This document shows positions 23,435-32,048 of a stretch of 64,000 bases of DNA, one piece after another. The translations under genes were made by a program, and so were the position numbers. The stretch lies in contig NZ_BMNC01000001.1 of the NCBI RefSeq assembly GCF_014646255.1, forward strand, positions 186,001-250,000, read 5' to 3'. The notes beneath the pieces are model-generated. The model had not been told where the DNA came from, made no database searches, and was given only the letters and a program-made list of their open reading frames with translations. This stretch comes from Lentzea pudingi. GTDB taxonomy: Bacteria; Actinomycetota; Actinomycetes; Mycobacteriales; Pseudonocardiaceae. The stretch's first letter is position 1; each line of letters starts with the position of its first letter.

Positions 23435-24208
23435 GTGGTCGTCTACGCAGGTCAGGGCGACCCACGCCGGTCCATCGAACTGCTCTGGCGCGCGTCGGTC
23501 GCGGAGCAGCGGCCCGGGCCGAAGCCGGGGCTGAGCGTGGACACGATCGTCGACGCTGCCATCGAGGTCGCCGACGAACAGGGCATGGCGTTCTCGATGC
23601 GCGCGGTGGGGGAGCGGCTCGGGCGCACGGCCATGGCGCTCTACACGTACGTGCCGGGCAAGAACGAGCTGGTCGACCTCATGTACGACCGGGCGATGGC
23701 CGAGCTGCCGGCGACGTACTCGACGGAGGACGGCTGGCGGCCCGCTGTGACGCGGTGGGCGCACGACATGTGGGAGTTCTACGGCCGTCATCCCTGGATG
23801 CTGCAGGTGTCGCAGGCCCGTCCGGTGCTCGGCCCGCACGAGTTCGCGGTGATCGAGGCGCTGGCCGCGATCCTGGTGCCGACCGGTCTGCCCGGACGTG
23901 AGCTGCGCGGGATCGTCGGTGCGCTCCACTACTTCGTGCGCGGCGCGGCCCAGACCGTCGCCGAGGCCCGTGCCGCCGGCCGTGCGACCGGGGAGGGCGA
24001 CGAGGAGTGGTGGTACGCGCGGTCGGCCGTGCTGGCGGAACTCGAGCCCGACCTGGACAAGAAGTTCCCGATGCTGCACCTTCTCGAGAACGATCGGGAG
24101 CCGATCGATCCGGAACTGCCCTATCTGGAGAACGACGCCGTCGAGAACTTCCGCGGCGGATTGAAAGTCCTCCTCGACGGTGTCGAGGGCGCTGTAGCGA
24201 AACCGTGA
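23435..24208 (+). CDS. TetR/AcrR regulator with TetR_C (tetracyclin-repressor-like) ligand domain
   Basis: A 257-residue repressor. An unusual N-terminal extension of about 30 residues (to RPGPKPGLS) precedes the TetR HTH (about 33-80: IVDAAIEVADEQGMAFSMRAV, LGRTAMALYTYVPGKNELV). The C-terminal ligand domain continues to about 225 with HPWMLQVSQARPVLGP, as in the PF02909 family of drug-sensing repressors. It starts with GTG at 23435 preceded by AAGGAG. It is divergent from the uvrA-like/SIP operon across a doubled dyad, so it most likely represses that operon and itself. Confidence 0.9.
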   Translation: MVVYAGQGDPRRSIELLWRASVAEQRPGPKPGLSVDTIVDAAIEVADEQGMAFSMRAVGERLGRTAMALYTYVPGKNELVDLMYDRAMAELPATYSTEDGWRPAVTRWAHDMWEFYGRHPWMLQVSQARPVLGPHEFAVIEALAAILVPTGLPGRELRGIVGALHYFVRGAAQTVAEARAAGRATGEGDEEWWYARSAVLAELEPDLDKKFPMLHLLENDREPIDPELPYLENDAVENFRGGLKVLLDGVEGAVAKP

Positions 24209-24254
24209 CGTAGTCCGGACGTTCAGCGCACACGAACTCGATGAGATCGTGACC

Positions 24255-24617
24255 ATGGTTTCCGGCAGAGTCCTTGTTGCCGTGGCGTGTGCCCTGGTGC
24301 TGACCGCGCCGAGCACCGCCGCCGCTCCCTCGCAGGACGACCACCGCCCCGCGACCATGACGATGACGTACCGCGTCGGCGATCTCGCCGCGGTCGTGCA
24401 CGCGCCACGCACCCTCGTCGGGGTGCGGCCGCTGGTGCTCACCTCCGACCTCGCCGCGCAGGCGCTGGTACGACGAGGCGTCGTGGTGGTGCGGGTGACC
24501 GATCCGTCGGCGCTGGAGCGCCACCGCGAGCTGTGGCGTGAGCTGGGTTCGGGCACCGGGCCGCTCGCGCCGAGGTTCGGCGGGTTCGCCGGCCACTTCT
24601 CCTTGGCACAACCGTGA
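24255..24617 (+). CDS. Decayed, truncated tandem copy of the downstream secreted hydrolase
   Basis: A 120-residue exported protein. After the signal peptide (cut near AAAP) it carries DLAAVVHAPRTLVGVRPLVL, nearly identical to the downstream 342-residue hydrolase (ELTAVVHAPRTLVGKRPLVL). It then jumps to segments matching ARQGFVVVSV, LEMWRDLNEGKGPL and FRGHVDLA of that protein, and stops before the GHSRGG nucleophile. About 35 residues including the WKPCGNDEW region are missing. The sequence just before both starts is also alike (CTCGATGAGATC vs CTCGATGGGATC), so the duplication included the leader. It has no catalytic residues, so it is either a pseudogene in decay or a small secreted binding protein. 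Confidence 0.6.
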   Translation: MVSGRVLVAVACALVLTAPSTAAAPSQDDHRPATMTMTYRVGDLAAVVHAPRTLVGVRPLVLTSDLAAQALVRRGVVVVRVTDPSALERHRELWRELGSGTGPLAPRFGGFAGHFSLAQP

Positions 24618-24662
24618 CGACGTCCGCACAGGACGTCCGCAAGTTCTCGATGGGATCACCTC

Positions 24663-25691
24663 ATGGCAATCGGAAAAGCCGCGGCCGCCTTCGTGATGGC
24701 GATGGTGCTGGCCGCGCCGACCAGTTCCGCGGCCGACCACGGCTCCGGCGTCAGGAAGGTCGAGTACTCGCTCGGTGATCGGGCATTCCAGGTGCCCGGC
24801 TTTCACAGCACACCAGGAGGTCCTGTCGCGGACCTCGAACTCACCGCGGTCGTGCACGCGCCGCGCACGCTCGTCGGCAAGCGCCCGCTGGTGCTGCTCG
24901 CGCACGGCTACTGGAAGCCGTGCGGCAACGACGAATGGGTCTGGCCGTGTCCGGCAGGGGACGCGTTCCCGAGCTACCGCGGGTACGACTACCTCGCCGA
25001 GGAACTGGCGCGGCAGGGTTTCGTGGTCGTGTCGGTGAGCGTGAACGGCGTCAACGCGGGGGAGATGGGGGAGATCGCGGACGTCGCCAGGGCCGCGGTG
25101 ATGAGCAAGCACCTGGAGATGTGGCGTGATCTCAACGAGGGCAAGGGGCCGTTGAGGCTGCCGGGGTTCCGCGGGCACGTCGACCTCGCGAACGTCGGCA
25201 CGCTCGGGCACTCGCGCGGTGGCCGTGGCGCGGTCTACCAGGCGTCCGACCAGCACGTCGCCGAACTGCCGGCCGGGGTGAGGATCAGGGCCGTGCTGCC
25301 GCTGGCACCCGCCGACTACTACGCGCCGGACCCGGAGGCACCGGAGAACCTCGACTACCGCATCACGAAGATCCCGTTCGCGGTCATGACCGGCAGCTGC
25401 GACGGCGCGGTCAGCGGTACCTCCTTCATCGAGAACGCGAAGGGTCGCAACATCGTCCCGATCCACGCTGTCACGCCGAAGAACGCCAACCACAACTACT
25501 TCAACACCGAATGGTCCTACGACGACGACAGCACCTGCCCGGCCACCGCGCTCACCCCCGAGCAGCAACGCAGGGTCGCCACGACCTACGTCCCGGCGTT
25601 CTTCCAGCAGTACCTCAACGGGCGGCGCAACCCGGTCGTCAGCCGGGGTTTCCCAGGCGTCGGCGTCGTGACGCATCAACCGATCGGTTAG
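24663..25691 (+). CDS. Secreted alpha/beta hydrolase (chlorophyllase/PHB-depolymerase-like)
   Basis: A 342-residue exported hydrolase. The signal peptide ends near SSAAD (about 24). The core includes the oxyanion-loop segment LVLLAHGYW (77-85), the nucleophile elbow GHSRGG (Ser184), acid candidate Asp in MTGSCDGAV, and base His in NHNYFN, where the NANHNYF pattern is typical of actinobacterial secreted hydrolases of this kind. Cysteines in KPCGNDEWVWPCP probably form a disulfide. The substrate is unknown. It lies 45 bp after its truncated copy. A 14-bp hairpin follows its stop. Confidence 0.82.
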   Translation: MAIGKAAAAFVMAMVLAAPTSSAADHGSGVRKVEYSLGDRAFQVPGFHSTPGGPVADLELTAVVHAPRTLVGKRPLVLLAHGYWKPCGNDEWVWPCPAGDAFPSYRGYDYLAEELARQGFVVVSVSVNGVNAGEMGEIADVARAAVMSKHLEMWRDLNEGKGPLRLPGFRGHVDLANVGTLGHSRGGRGAVYQASDQHVAELPAGVRIRAVLPLAPADYYAPDPEAPENLDYRITKIPFAVMTGSCDGAVSGTSFIENAKGRNIVPIHAVTPKNANHNYFNTEWSYDDDSTCPATALTPEQQRRVATTYVPAFFQQYLNGRRNPVVSRGFPGVGVVTHQPIG

Positions 25692-25719
25692 GCATTTCGG
25701 AGACTTTGGATTGACGCGT

Positions 25720-25758
25720 CCCCCTTCCACCACTGCCAGGCTGGGTGGCGGAAGGGGG
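25720..25758 (+). promoter_or_regulatory. Hairpin that contains the Shine-Dalgarno of the PQQ-propeller gene
   Basis: Arms CCCCCTTCCACCAC (25720-25733) and GTGGCGGAAGGGGG (25745-25758) pair with one mismatch around 11 nt. The right arm holds GGAAGGGGG, the only good Shine-Dalgarno for the ATG at 25767. It may terminate the upstream hydrolase transcript, mask the ribosome site of the next gene, or both. Confidence 0.6.
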
Positions 25759-25766
25759 AAAATTCC

Positions 25767-27314
25767 ATGCTCAGGACAACCGCGCTGCTCACCGCGGCGC
25801 TCGTAGTGCTGACCAGTTCGCCCGCTCAGGCCCACGGGAACGGCGACTGGTCCGGCTGGGCCAAGGACCTCAACGGCACTCGGCACCAGTCCGCGGAATG
25901 GCGCATCAACGCGGGCAACGCCGGCAAGCTCAAGCTGAAGTGGGCGTTCGCCTACACCAAGGGCGTCTACAACGGCGTGCGCAGCCAGCCCGCCGTCGTG
26001 GGGAACACGATCTACTTCGGTGGCCCCGACGGGAAGTTCTACGCCCGTGACGCGCGCACCGGCCGTGCGAAATGGGAGTACACGCTCCCGCAGGCGGACC
26101 GGTACGCGTTCAACTCGGACGGCCCGACGGTGGCCGACGGCAAGGTGTTCTTCGGGGACAGCGCGAGCAGGTTCTTCGCGCTAGACCAGCGCACCGGCCG
26201 CCTCGAGTGGCAGGTGCAGCTCGACACCGGCATCGCGTCGATGACCACCAGCTCTCCGATCGTCTACAACGGACTGGTGTACGTCGGCACGTCCAGCAGC
26301 GAGAACATGCTGCCGAACACGCACGACTGCTGCACGTTCCGCGGCCACATCGACGCCTACGACATCGACACCGGTGCGATGGTCTGGCGTCACTACACGG
26401 TGCCCGAACCGGTCCAGGTCGGCACGTGGCCCAACGGTGCCAAGCGGTTCGAGCCGTCCGGTGTCGGGGTGTGGAGCTCGCCGGTGATCGACCGCAGGAC
26501 CGGCACGCTCTATGTCGGCACGGGCCAGAACTACACGGGCAAGGGCGGCGAGTTCGACTCGCTGCTGGCGCTGAACGCCCGCACCGGCGCGGTGAGGTGG
26601 ACCAACCAGGTCACCGACGCCGACACGTGGCGCGACGCGTGCAACCAGCCCGACGCCGAGGGGTACTGCCCGGGCCTCAAGGACGGCACGAACCTCGACT
26701 ACGACATCGGCGCGACGCCGAACCTGTTCACCGTCAACGGCAGGCAGCTCGTCGGTGTCGGCCAGAAGTCCGGTGTGTACCACGTGTTCGACGCCTCGAC
26801 GGGGCAGGTCGTGTGGCGCCGTCAGCTCGGCGTGCCGCTGCCCAGCGGTGGCATCTCGGGCATCCAGTGGGGGTCGAGCTACGACGGCAAGCGGCTCTAC
26901 ATCGCGACCTACTACGCCGATCCCGGCAAGCTGTTCGCTGTGGACCCCGGCACCGGCACCGTCCTGTGGGAGACCCCGGCACCCGCCGACGGCTGCTCCA
27001 CGGGAGGTGCGGCCGGCCAGCCCGGTTGTTACCAGGCACACGGTGTGCCGGTGTCCAGCTCACCCGGTGTGGTGTGGCTGGGGGCGCTGGACGGCAAGTT
27101 CCGCGCGTACAACGCGAGGACCGGCCAGATCATCTGGTCGCACGACACCATCCAGGACGTCCGCGGTGTCAACGGTGTGACCGGGCGCGGCGGCACGCTC
27201 GCCGGACCCGGTACGGGCGCGGTGGTGTCGGACGGGATGGTCTACGTGCAGTCGGGTTACTCGTCGGGGTACGAGAACCCGCACGGCCACGTGCTACTGG
27301 CCTTCGGCCTGTAG
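25767..27314 (+). CDS. Secreted PQQ-type beta-propeller protein (polyvinyl-alcohol dehydrogenase-like)
   Basis: A 515-residue exported quinoprotein-fold protein. The signal peptide ends near AQA-H (about 23). Eight-bladed propeller repeats carry tryptophan-docking-type units (TGRAKWEYTL, TGRLEWQVQL, TGAMVWRHYT, TGAVRWTNQV, TGQVVWRRQL, TGTVLWETPA, TGQIIWSHDT). A vicinal Cys-Cys in THDCCTFRGH resembles PVA dehydrogenase and other PQQ alcohol dehydrogenases. No cytochrome CxxCH is seen. It probably oxidises an alcohol polymer or is a PQQ-like scaffold; activity is inferred. A hairpin overlaps its ribosome site. Its 3' end overlaps the convergent AfsR gene by 21 bp. Confidence 0.83.
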   Translation: MLRTTALLTAALVVLTSSPAQAHGNGDWSGWAKDLNGTRHQSAEWRINAGNAGKLKLKWAFAYTKGVYNGVRSQPAVVGNTIYFGGPDGKFYARDARTGRAKWEYTLPQADRYAFNSDGPTVADGKVFFGDSASRFFALDQRTGRLEWQVQLDTGIASMTTSSPIVYNGLVYVGTSSSENMLPNTHDCCTFRGHIDAYDIDTGAMVWRHYTVPEPVQVGTWPNGAKRFEPSGVGVWSSPVIDRRTGTLYVGTGQNYTGKGGEFDSLLALNARTGAVRWTNQVTDADTWRDACNQPDAEGYCPGLKDGTNLDYDIGATPNLFTVNGRQLVGVGQKSGVYHVFDASTGQVVWRRQLGVPLPSGGISGIQWGSSYDGKRLYIATYYADPGKLFAVDPGTGTVLWETPAPADGCSTGGAAGQPGCYQAHGVPVSSSPGVVWLGALDGKFRAYNARTGQIIWSHDTIQDVRGVNGVTGRGGTLAGPGTGAVVSDGMVYVQSGYSSGYENPHGHVLLAFGL

Positions 27315-29882
27315 TTTCGCCCGCACCCCGTCGGCCGGAAGGCCCGCGCGGGTGCGCAGTTCGACCGCTTTGCGCCAGGCCTCTCGAGCCGGCCCGGCGG
27401 CACCCGCGGCAGCGTGGGTGTCGCCGAGCTGTTCGCAGGCGTTGGCTTCGAGCGGCAGGTCGCCGCCGAGCCGGAACATCTCCGACGAGCGGGTGAACGC
27501 TTCCGCGGCCTTCGCGTGATCGCCCAGCCCGAGGTAGCCGGTGCCCAGGTTGTCCCACGCCTCGGCCTGGCCGATCAGGTGGTCCATCTCCCGCCACATC
27601 AGCATCGCGCGTTCGGCGTGCTCGACGGTCTCCGCGTACCGGCCCAGCTTGCCGTGGCCCCACGCGAGCCCGGTCAGCGCGTTGGCCTGGCCGTAGGAGT
27701 CGCCGCACTCCTCGAACAACGCGAGCCCGCGCCGCGTGTGCTCCATCGCCTCTTCGATCCGGTCGTCCGGGCACAGCATCGCGATGTTCAGCAGCACCCC
27801 GGCCTGACCCGCGGGGTTGCCCTCGTAGACCTCGAACGCCCGGTGCAGCGCGGCGGTCGCCTCGTCGGGCCGGTGCACGCGGCTCAGGCCGCGGCCCAGG
27901 TTGATCAGCGAACGGCCGAGGCCGTCGGTGTCGTCGAGCTGTTCCACGGCGGCGACCGCGAGTTGTTGCGACGTCAGCAGGTCCTGGTAGTGGGCCTGGC
28001 GGGCCAGGGCGTCGGCGAGGGACCAGCCCATGAGCCACGTCTGCGCCGCCGTGCCGTGGGGCATCGCCGCCATCAGCGCCGGGTGCTCGGTCATGAGCCA
28101 CGCCAGCGCTTCCTCGTGCGTGCCGAACTCGAGGACCACCACGCCGGGAGCGGGTCGCGGGGTGGCCGGGCGGTGGCGGCTCGGCGTGTAGGCGACACCG
28201 GCCTCGACGCTCGTCAGCGCCAGGTGGTCGAGCAGCCGGTGCAGGGCCTCGTCGCGTTCGCTGTCCAGGGCCAGTTCGGCCGCGTAGTCGCGCAGCAGGT
28301 CGTGACAGGTGAACCGGCCCGGTTGCGGTTCGTCGATCAGGTTCGCCGTCGCGAGCTCGGTGAGCAGCGCCTGGGTCTCCGTCACGTCCAGCGCGGCCAG
28401 GGACGCGGCGCCGGCGAGGCTGATGTCCGAGCCCGGCATCAGTCCGAGCAACCGGAACAGCCGCAGCGCGGCGGGGCTCAACGCCTTGCAGGAATGCGAG
28501 AACACCGAACGCAGGTCCGCCGTGACGTCATCGTCGTCGGCGAACGCGTCGAGGTCGGCCAGTTCGTCCGCGAGTGCCGCCAGCGGGAACTCCGGCTGCG
28601 TCGCCGCCCGGGCCCCGGCGACCGCGAGGGCGAGCGGCAGGCGGGCGCAGCGGCGGACCACGGTGTCGACCGCGTCCGGTTCGGCCCGCGCCCGGTCGTG
28701 GCCGATGCGGGCGGCCAGCAGCGCGCGGGCGTCGTCGGGTGGCAGCAAACCCAGTGGCAAACGCTTGGCGTGGGCCGGTTTGAGCGATGTGCGGCTCGTG
28801 ATCACCACGTGCGCGTGCGGCGTGCGCGGCAGCAGCGGCTCGACCTGGTCCGCGTCCGTCGCGTTGTCCAGCACCATGAGCACCCGCTTGTCCGCGAGCG
28901 CGTCCCGCAGCAGCGCCGACTGGCCCGCGAGGTCGTGCGGCACCTGGGCGCGCGGTACGTCGAGCGCCGCGAGGAACCGCAGCAGCGCGTCACCAGGACT
29001 CACCGCGGCGCCGCTCGGGCCGAAGCCGTGCAGGTTCACGTAGAGCTGGCCGTCCGGGAACCGGTCCATCACCTGGTGCGCCCAGTGCACGGCCAGCGAC
29101 GTCTTGCCCACGCCACCGGTGCCCGTGATCACCACGACGCCGTTCGGTGCCTGGTCGAGCTCCGCGAGTTCGAGCGCCCGGCCGGTGAACGGCTTGGGCG
29201 CGGCCGGCAGCTGGCGCGGTGCGGAGGCGGCCCGCAGCCGCCGGTGGAGCGTCGTGAGGTGCCGGGACGGTTCGGCGCCCAGCTCACCGGCCAGCTCCGA
29301 GCGCACGACCTCGAAGTGCCGCAACGCCTCCGCCGCGCGTCCGCTGCCGTGCAACGCCTCGATCAGCTGGCCGGCGATCCGCTCGTCCAGCGGGCGTGCG
29401 GCGGCGAGCGCCCGCAGTTCGGGGACCAGCTTCGCGTGCTCGCCCGACGCCAGCCGCTCGTCGACGTCGTCGAGCCGTGCCGCGAGCAGTTCCTCCGCGA
29501 AGTCCGCGCGCAGCTGCCGGGCCCACGGAGTGTCCACTGTGGACAAGGGCTCGCCCTGGACGAGCTCCAGCGCGTCGGCGGTCCTCCCGGCGCGCACCAG
29601 GTGCCGGAACAGGTGCAGGTCGATCTCCAGTGGGTCGACCCGCAGCACGTAGCCGCCGCGGTCGCGTTCCACCAGGCCGGGCAACGTCTGCCGCAGGCGC
29701 GTCAGCCACGTCTGCACCCTCGCGCGGGCGCGGGGCGGCGGAGTGTCGCCCAGCACCCGCGCGACGAGTTCCTCGGCGCTCACGGTCTGGCCCGCGTCGA
29801 CGAGCAGCACGCCGAGCAGGGCGCCGAGGCGCGTCGGACCGAACTCGGTCGCGCCGAACACCGTGAACCGCACGGTGATCAC
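27294..29882 (-). CDS. AfsR/SARP-type regulator: OmpR-like DBD, BTAD, NB-ARC, TPR
   Basis: An 862-residue STAND-type activator. A winged-helix DNA-binding domain (about 12-85) and the bacterial transcriptional activation domain (about 88-215, EIDLHLFRHLVRAGR to HLTTLHRRLRA) come first. An NB-ARC ATPase follows, with P-loop GTGGVGKT (254-261) and VLMVLDNATDADQVEPLLP as Walker B. The C-terminal half has TPR repeats (AWDNLGTGYLGLGDHAKAAE). Such proteins turn on antibiotic or morphological genes after ligand or phosphorylation signals. No biosynthetic gene cluster is adjacent, so the target is unknown. GTG start at 29882. Confidence 0.9.
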   Translation of the reverse strand: MITVRFTVFGATEFGPTRLGALLGVLLVDAGQTVSAEELVARVLGDTPPPRARARVQTWLTRLRQTLPGLVERDRGGYVLRVDPLEIDLHLFRHLVRAGRTADALELVQGEPLSTVDTPWARQLRADFAEELLAARLDDVDERLASGEHAKLVPELRALAAARPLDERIAGQLIEALHGSGRAAEALRHFEVVRSELAGELGAEPSRHLTTLHRRLRAASAPRQLPAAPKPFTGRALELAELDQAPNGVVVITGTGGVGKTSLAVHWAHQVMDRFPDGQLYVNLHGFGPSGAAVSPGDALLRFLAALDVPRAQVPHDLAGQSALLRDALADKRVLMVLDNATDADQVEPLLPRTPHAHVVITSRTSLKPAHAKRLPLGLLPPDDARALLAARIGHDRARAEPDAVDTVVRRCARLPLALAVAGARAATQPEFPLAALADELADLDAFADDDDVTADLRSVFSHSCKALSPAALRLFRLLGLMPGSDISLAGAASLAALDVTETQALLTELATANLIDEPQPGRFTCHDLLRDYAAELALDSERDEALHRLLDHLALTSVEAGVAYTPSRHRPATPRPAPGVVVLEFGTHEEALAWLMTEHPALMAAMPHGTAAQTWLMGWSLADALARQAHYQDLLTSQQLAVAAVEQLDDTDGLGRSLINLGRGLSRVHRPDEATAALHRAFEVYEGNPAGQAGVLLNIAMLCPDDRIEEAMEHTRRGLALFEECGDSYGQANALTGLAWGHGKLGRYAETVEHAERAMLMWREMDHLIGQAEAWDNLGTGYLGLGDHAKAAEAFTRSSEMFRLGGDLPLEANACEQLGDTHAAAGAAGPAREAWRKAVELRTRAGLPADGVRAKLQAEGQ

Positions 29883-29919
29883 CGTAGCCGCTCCGGCCCC
29901 GCGGGCACCCTCGCGTCAG

Positions 29920-30996
29920 CTACCGGAGGAACGCCTCCCGCAGTTCCCCGACCATCAGCTCCGGCACCTCCAACGCCGCGAAGTGGCCTCCTCGCGGCAT
30001 CTCCGTCCACCGCGCGATGGTGTGGTTGCGCTCGGCCATCCGCCGGATCGGCACGCCCGCGTCGTGCGGGAACACCGCCACCGACGTCGGTGTGGTGGAG
30101 TGCGGCTCCAGTTCGCCCCAAGCCTCGTAGCCCTCCTGGTAGTAGCGCGCCGACGAGCCCGCGGTCCGGGTGAACCAGAAGATCGAGGCGTTCGTCAGCA
30201 GCGCGTCGAGGGGTACCCCGATTTCCGGGTCGCTCCACGTGTGGAAGGCCCACTCGATCCACTCCAGCTGCGCGACCGGCGAGTCGGTCAGCGCGTGGGC
30301 GACCGACTGCGGCCGTGTGCTCTGCATCGCGACGTAACCGAACTGCTCGAAGTCGTACCGGTAAGCCTTTTCCACAGACCGCTGCTCGGCTTCGACGCTC
30401 AGATCGGCCGTCTCCTGCGTGACGCCGGCGGAGAAGATCTGGTTGAGGTGGACGGCCCTGACCTCGTCGCGCAGGCTGAGCAGGCGGGTGAGCATGGCAC
30501 CGTAGTCGAAGCCGTGTGCGACGTACCGGTGGTAGCCGAGGCGCTTCATCAGCTCGGAGACCATGTCCGCGACGCGCGCGATCGTCCAGCCGAGTTGCTC
30601 GGTGGGGCCGGGGAAGCCGAAGCCGGGCGTCGACGGGATCACGAGGTGGAAGTCGCGGCTGAGCGGTTCGATCATCTGCTCGAACGCGAAGCACGTGGTC
30701 GGCCAGCCGTGGGCGAGCAGCAGCGGCTCCGCGTTCGGGTTCGGGCTGGTGACGTGCAGGAAGTGCAGCCGCCGGCCGTTGATCTCGGTGACGAACTGGG
30801 GGATCTCGTTCAGCCGCCGCTCCTGCTCGCGCCAGTCGAAGTCGCGCCAGTGCTGGACGAGCTCCTTCAACCGTGCCTGCGGCGTGCCCTGGGCCCAGCC
30901 CGCGCCTTCGGGGTCGTTCGGCCAGCGGGTCTGGTCGAGGCGGCGGTGCAGGTCGTCGAGGTCGGCCTGCGGGATGTTGATCTCGAACGGCTTCAT
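29920..30996 (-). CDS. Epoxide hydrolase (EHN-type alpha/beta hydrolase)
   Basis: A 358-residue protein with the N-terminal EHN domain (about 1-108, KPFEINIPQADLDDLHRRLDQTRW), the oxyanion motif HGWP (96-99), and the nucleophilic aspartate Asp164 in HGFDYGAM, where the usual form is GxDWG. A lid-tyrosine region (SSARYYQEGY) and a base His in GGHFAALEVPEL are also present. It should hydrolyse epoxides to vicinal diols through an alkyl-enzyme ester. The Trp-to-Tyr change next to the nucleophile is a mild oddity. It is divergent from a WYL regulator that probably controls it through the palindrome at 31017-31039. Confidence 0.88.
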   Translation of the reverse strand: MKPFEINIPQADLDDLHRRLDQTRWPNDPEGAGWAQGTPQARLKELVQHWRDFDWREQERRLNEIPQFVTEINGRRLHFLHVTSPNPNAEPLLLAHGWPTTCFAFEQMIEPLSRDFHLVIPSTPGFGFPGPTEQLGWTIARVADMVSELMKRLGYHRYVAHGFDYGAMLTRLLSLRDEVRAVHLNQIFSAGVTQETADLSVEAEQRSVEKAYRYDFEQFGYVAMQSTRPQSVAHALTDSPVAQLEWIEWAFHTWSDPEIGVPLDALLTNASIFWFTRTAGSSARYYQEGYEAWGELEPHSTTPTSVAVFPHDAGVPIRRMAERNHTIARWTEMPRGGHFAALEVPELMVGELREAFLR

Positions 30997-31016
30997 GACT
31001 GGAACGCTATTCGGCC

Positions 31017-31039
31017 TGTAGGACAGTTATGGTCCTACA
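31017..31039. promoter_or_regulatory. Palindromic operator between epoxide hydrolase and WYL regulator
   Basis: TGTAGGAC-N7-GTCCTACA, a perfect 8+8 bp dyad immediately before the GTG start at 31040 and 21 bp upstream of the epoxide hydrolase start. A -10-like TATGGT lies within it. It should control both divergent genes. Confidence 0.7.
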
Positions 31040-31978
31040 GTGTCCTCAGCTCGTTTGCTCAAGTTGCTCGGTCTGCTGCAGTCGCGCCGTGAGTGGTCCG
31101 GTTCGGAACTCGCGGAGCGGCTGGAGGTCACCACACGCACCGTGCGGCGTGACGTCGACCGGCTCCGTTCGCTGGACTACCCGGTGCACGCGTCGATGGG
31201 CACGTCCGGCGGTGGCTACCGGCTCGGGTCGGGTGCGCAGCTGCCGCCGTTGCTGCTGGACGACGACGAGGCCGTCGCCGTTGCGGTAGGGCTGCGCACG
31301 GCGAGTGGCATCGAGAACATCGGAGAGACGGCCGTGCGCGCGTTGCTCAAGGTAGAGCAGGTGCTGCCGTCCGCGGTGCGGCACCGGGTCGCGGCGCTGG
31401 ACATCTCGACGGTGCCGCACACGGGTTCGGGACCGGTGGTGGACGCGTCGCTGCTGACGTTGGTGGGCACGGCCTGCCGCGACCGGCAGCGGATCCGGTT
31501 CTCCTACGTCGGGCACGCGGGGAAGGAGTCCGAGCGCTCGGTCGAACCGCACCGGCTCGTGACGTGGGGCCGGCGCTGGTATCTGGTCGCCTGGGACGTG
31601 CTGCGCGAGGACTGGCGGACATTTCGGCTCGATCGGATGAGCGCGCGGACCCCGTTGGGTGCCCGCTTCACACCCCGTGAGATCCCGGGCGGTGACGCGG
31701 GGGCGTTCGTGGCCGCGCGAGTCGCCGATCGGTGGCCGGTGCAGGGCGTCGTGCGACTCAGCGTGCCCGCTTCCGAGGCTCAGGAGTGGCGCAGCTACGG
31801 CGAGGTTTTGGCTGTGGACGAAACGTCGTGCCATGTGCGCGTCGGGGGCGAGACGATGGACGACGTGGTGTTCATGCTCGCGAGCATCACGGTCGAGTTC
31901 GAGGTCGTCTCCCCGCCGGAACTGTCCGCCGCGTTGCTCCGGGCAGCGGACCGGTTTCGCCGGGCGGCGAAGTTCTAG
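31040..31978 (+). CDS. WYL-domain HTH_11 transcriptional regulator
   Basis: A 312-residue regulator: an N-terminal DeoR-like HTH_11 (about 3-60, RLLKLLGLLQSRREWSGSEL, TRTVRRDVDRLRSLDYPV), a central WYL domain (about 140-215, RIRFSYVGHAGKESERSVEP, RRWYLVAWDV, FRLDRM), and a C-terminal WCX extension (about 235-312). WYL domains sense nucleic acids or small ligands; in this gene class they usually regulate the neighbouring catabolic enzyme. The GTG start directly follows the palindrome. It is divergent from the epoxide hydrolase. Confidence 0.9.
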   Translation: MSSARLLKLLGLLQSRREWSGSELAERLEVTTRTVRRDVDRLRSLDYPVHASMGTSGGGYRLGSGAQLPPLLLDDDEAVAVAVGLRTASGIENIGETAVRALLKVEQVLPSAVRHRVAALDISTVPHTGSGPVVDASLLTLVGTACRDRQRIRFSYVGHAGKESERSVEPHRLVTWGRRWYLVAWDVLREDWRTFRLDRMSARTPLGARFTPREIPGGDAGAFVAARVADRWPVQGVVRLSVPASEAQEWRSYGEVLAVDETSCHVRVGGETMDDVVFMLASITVEFEVVSPPELSAALLRAADRFRRAAKF

Positions 31979-32048
31979 AGAACTTCTCAGGGTCCTGACA
32001 GCAGACTCCCAGGCGTACAAGGCTCAGTGGAGGTCAGGGAGGTCCGCC

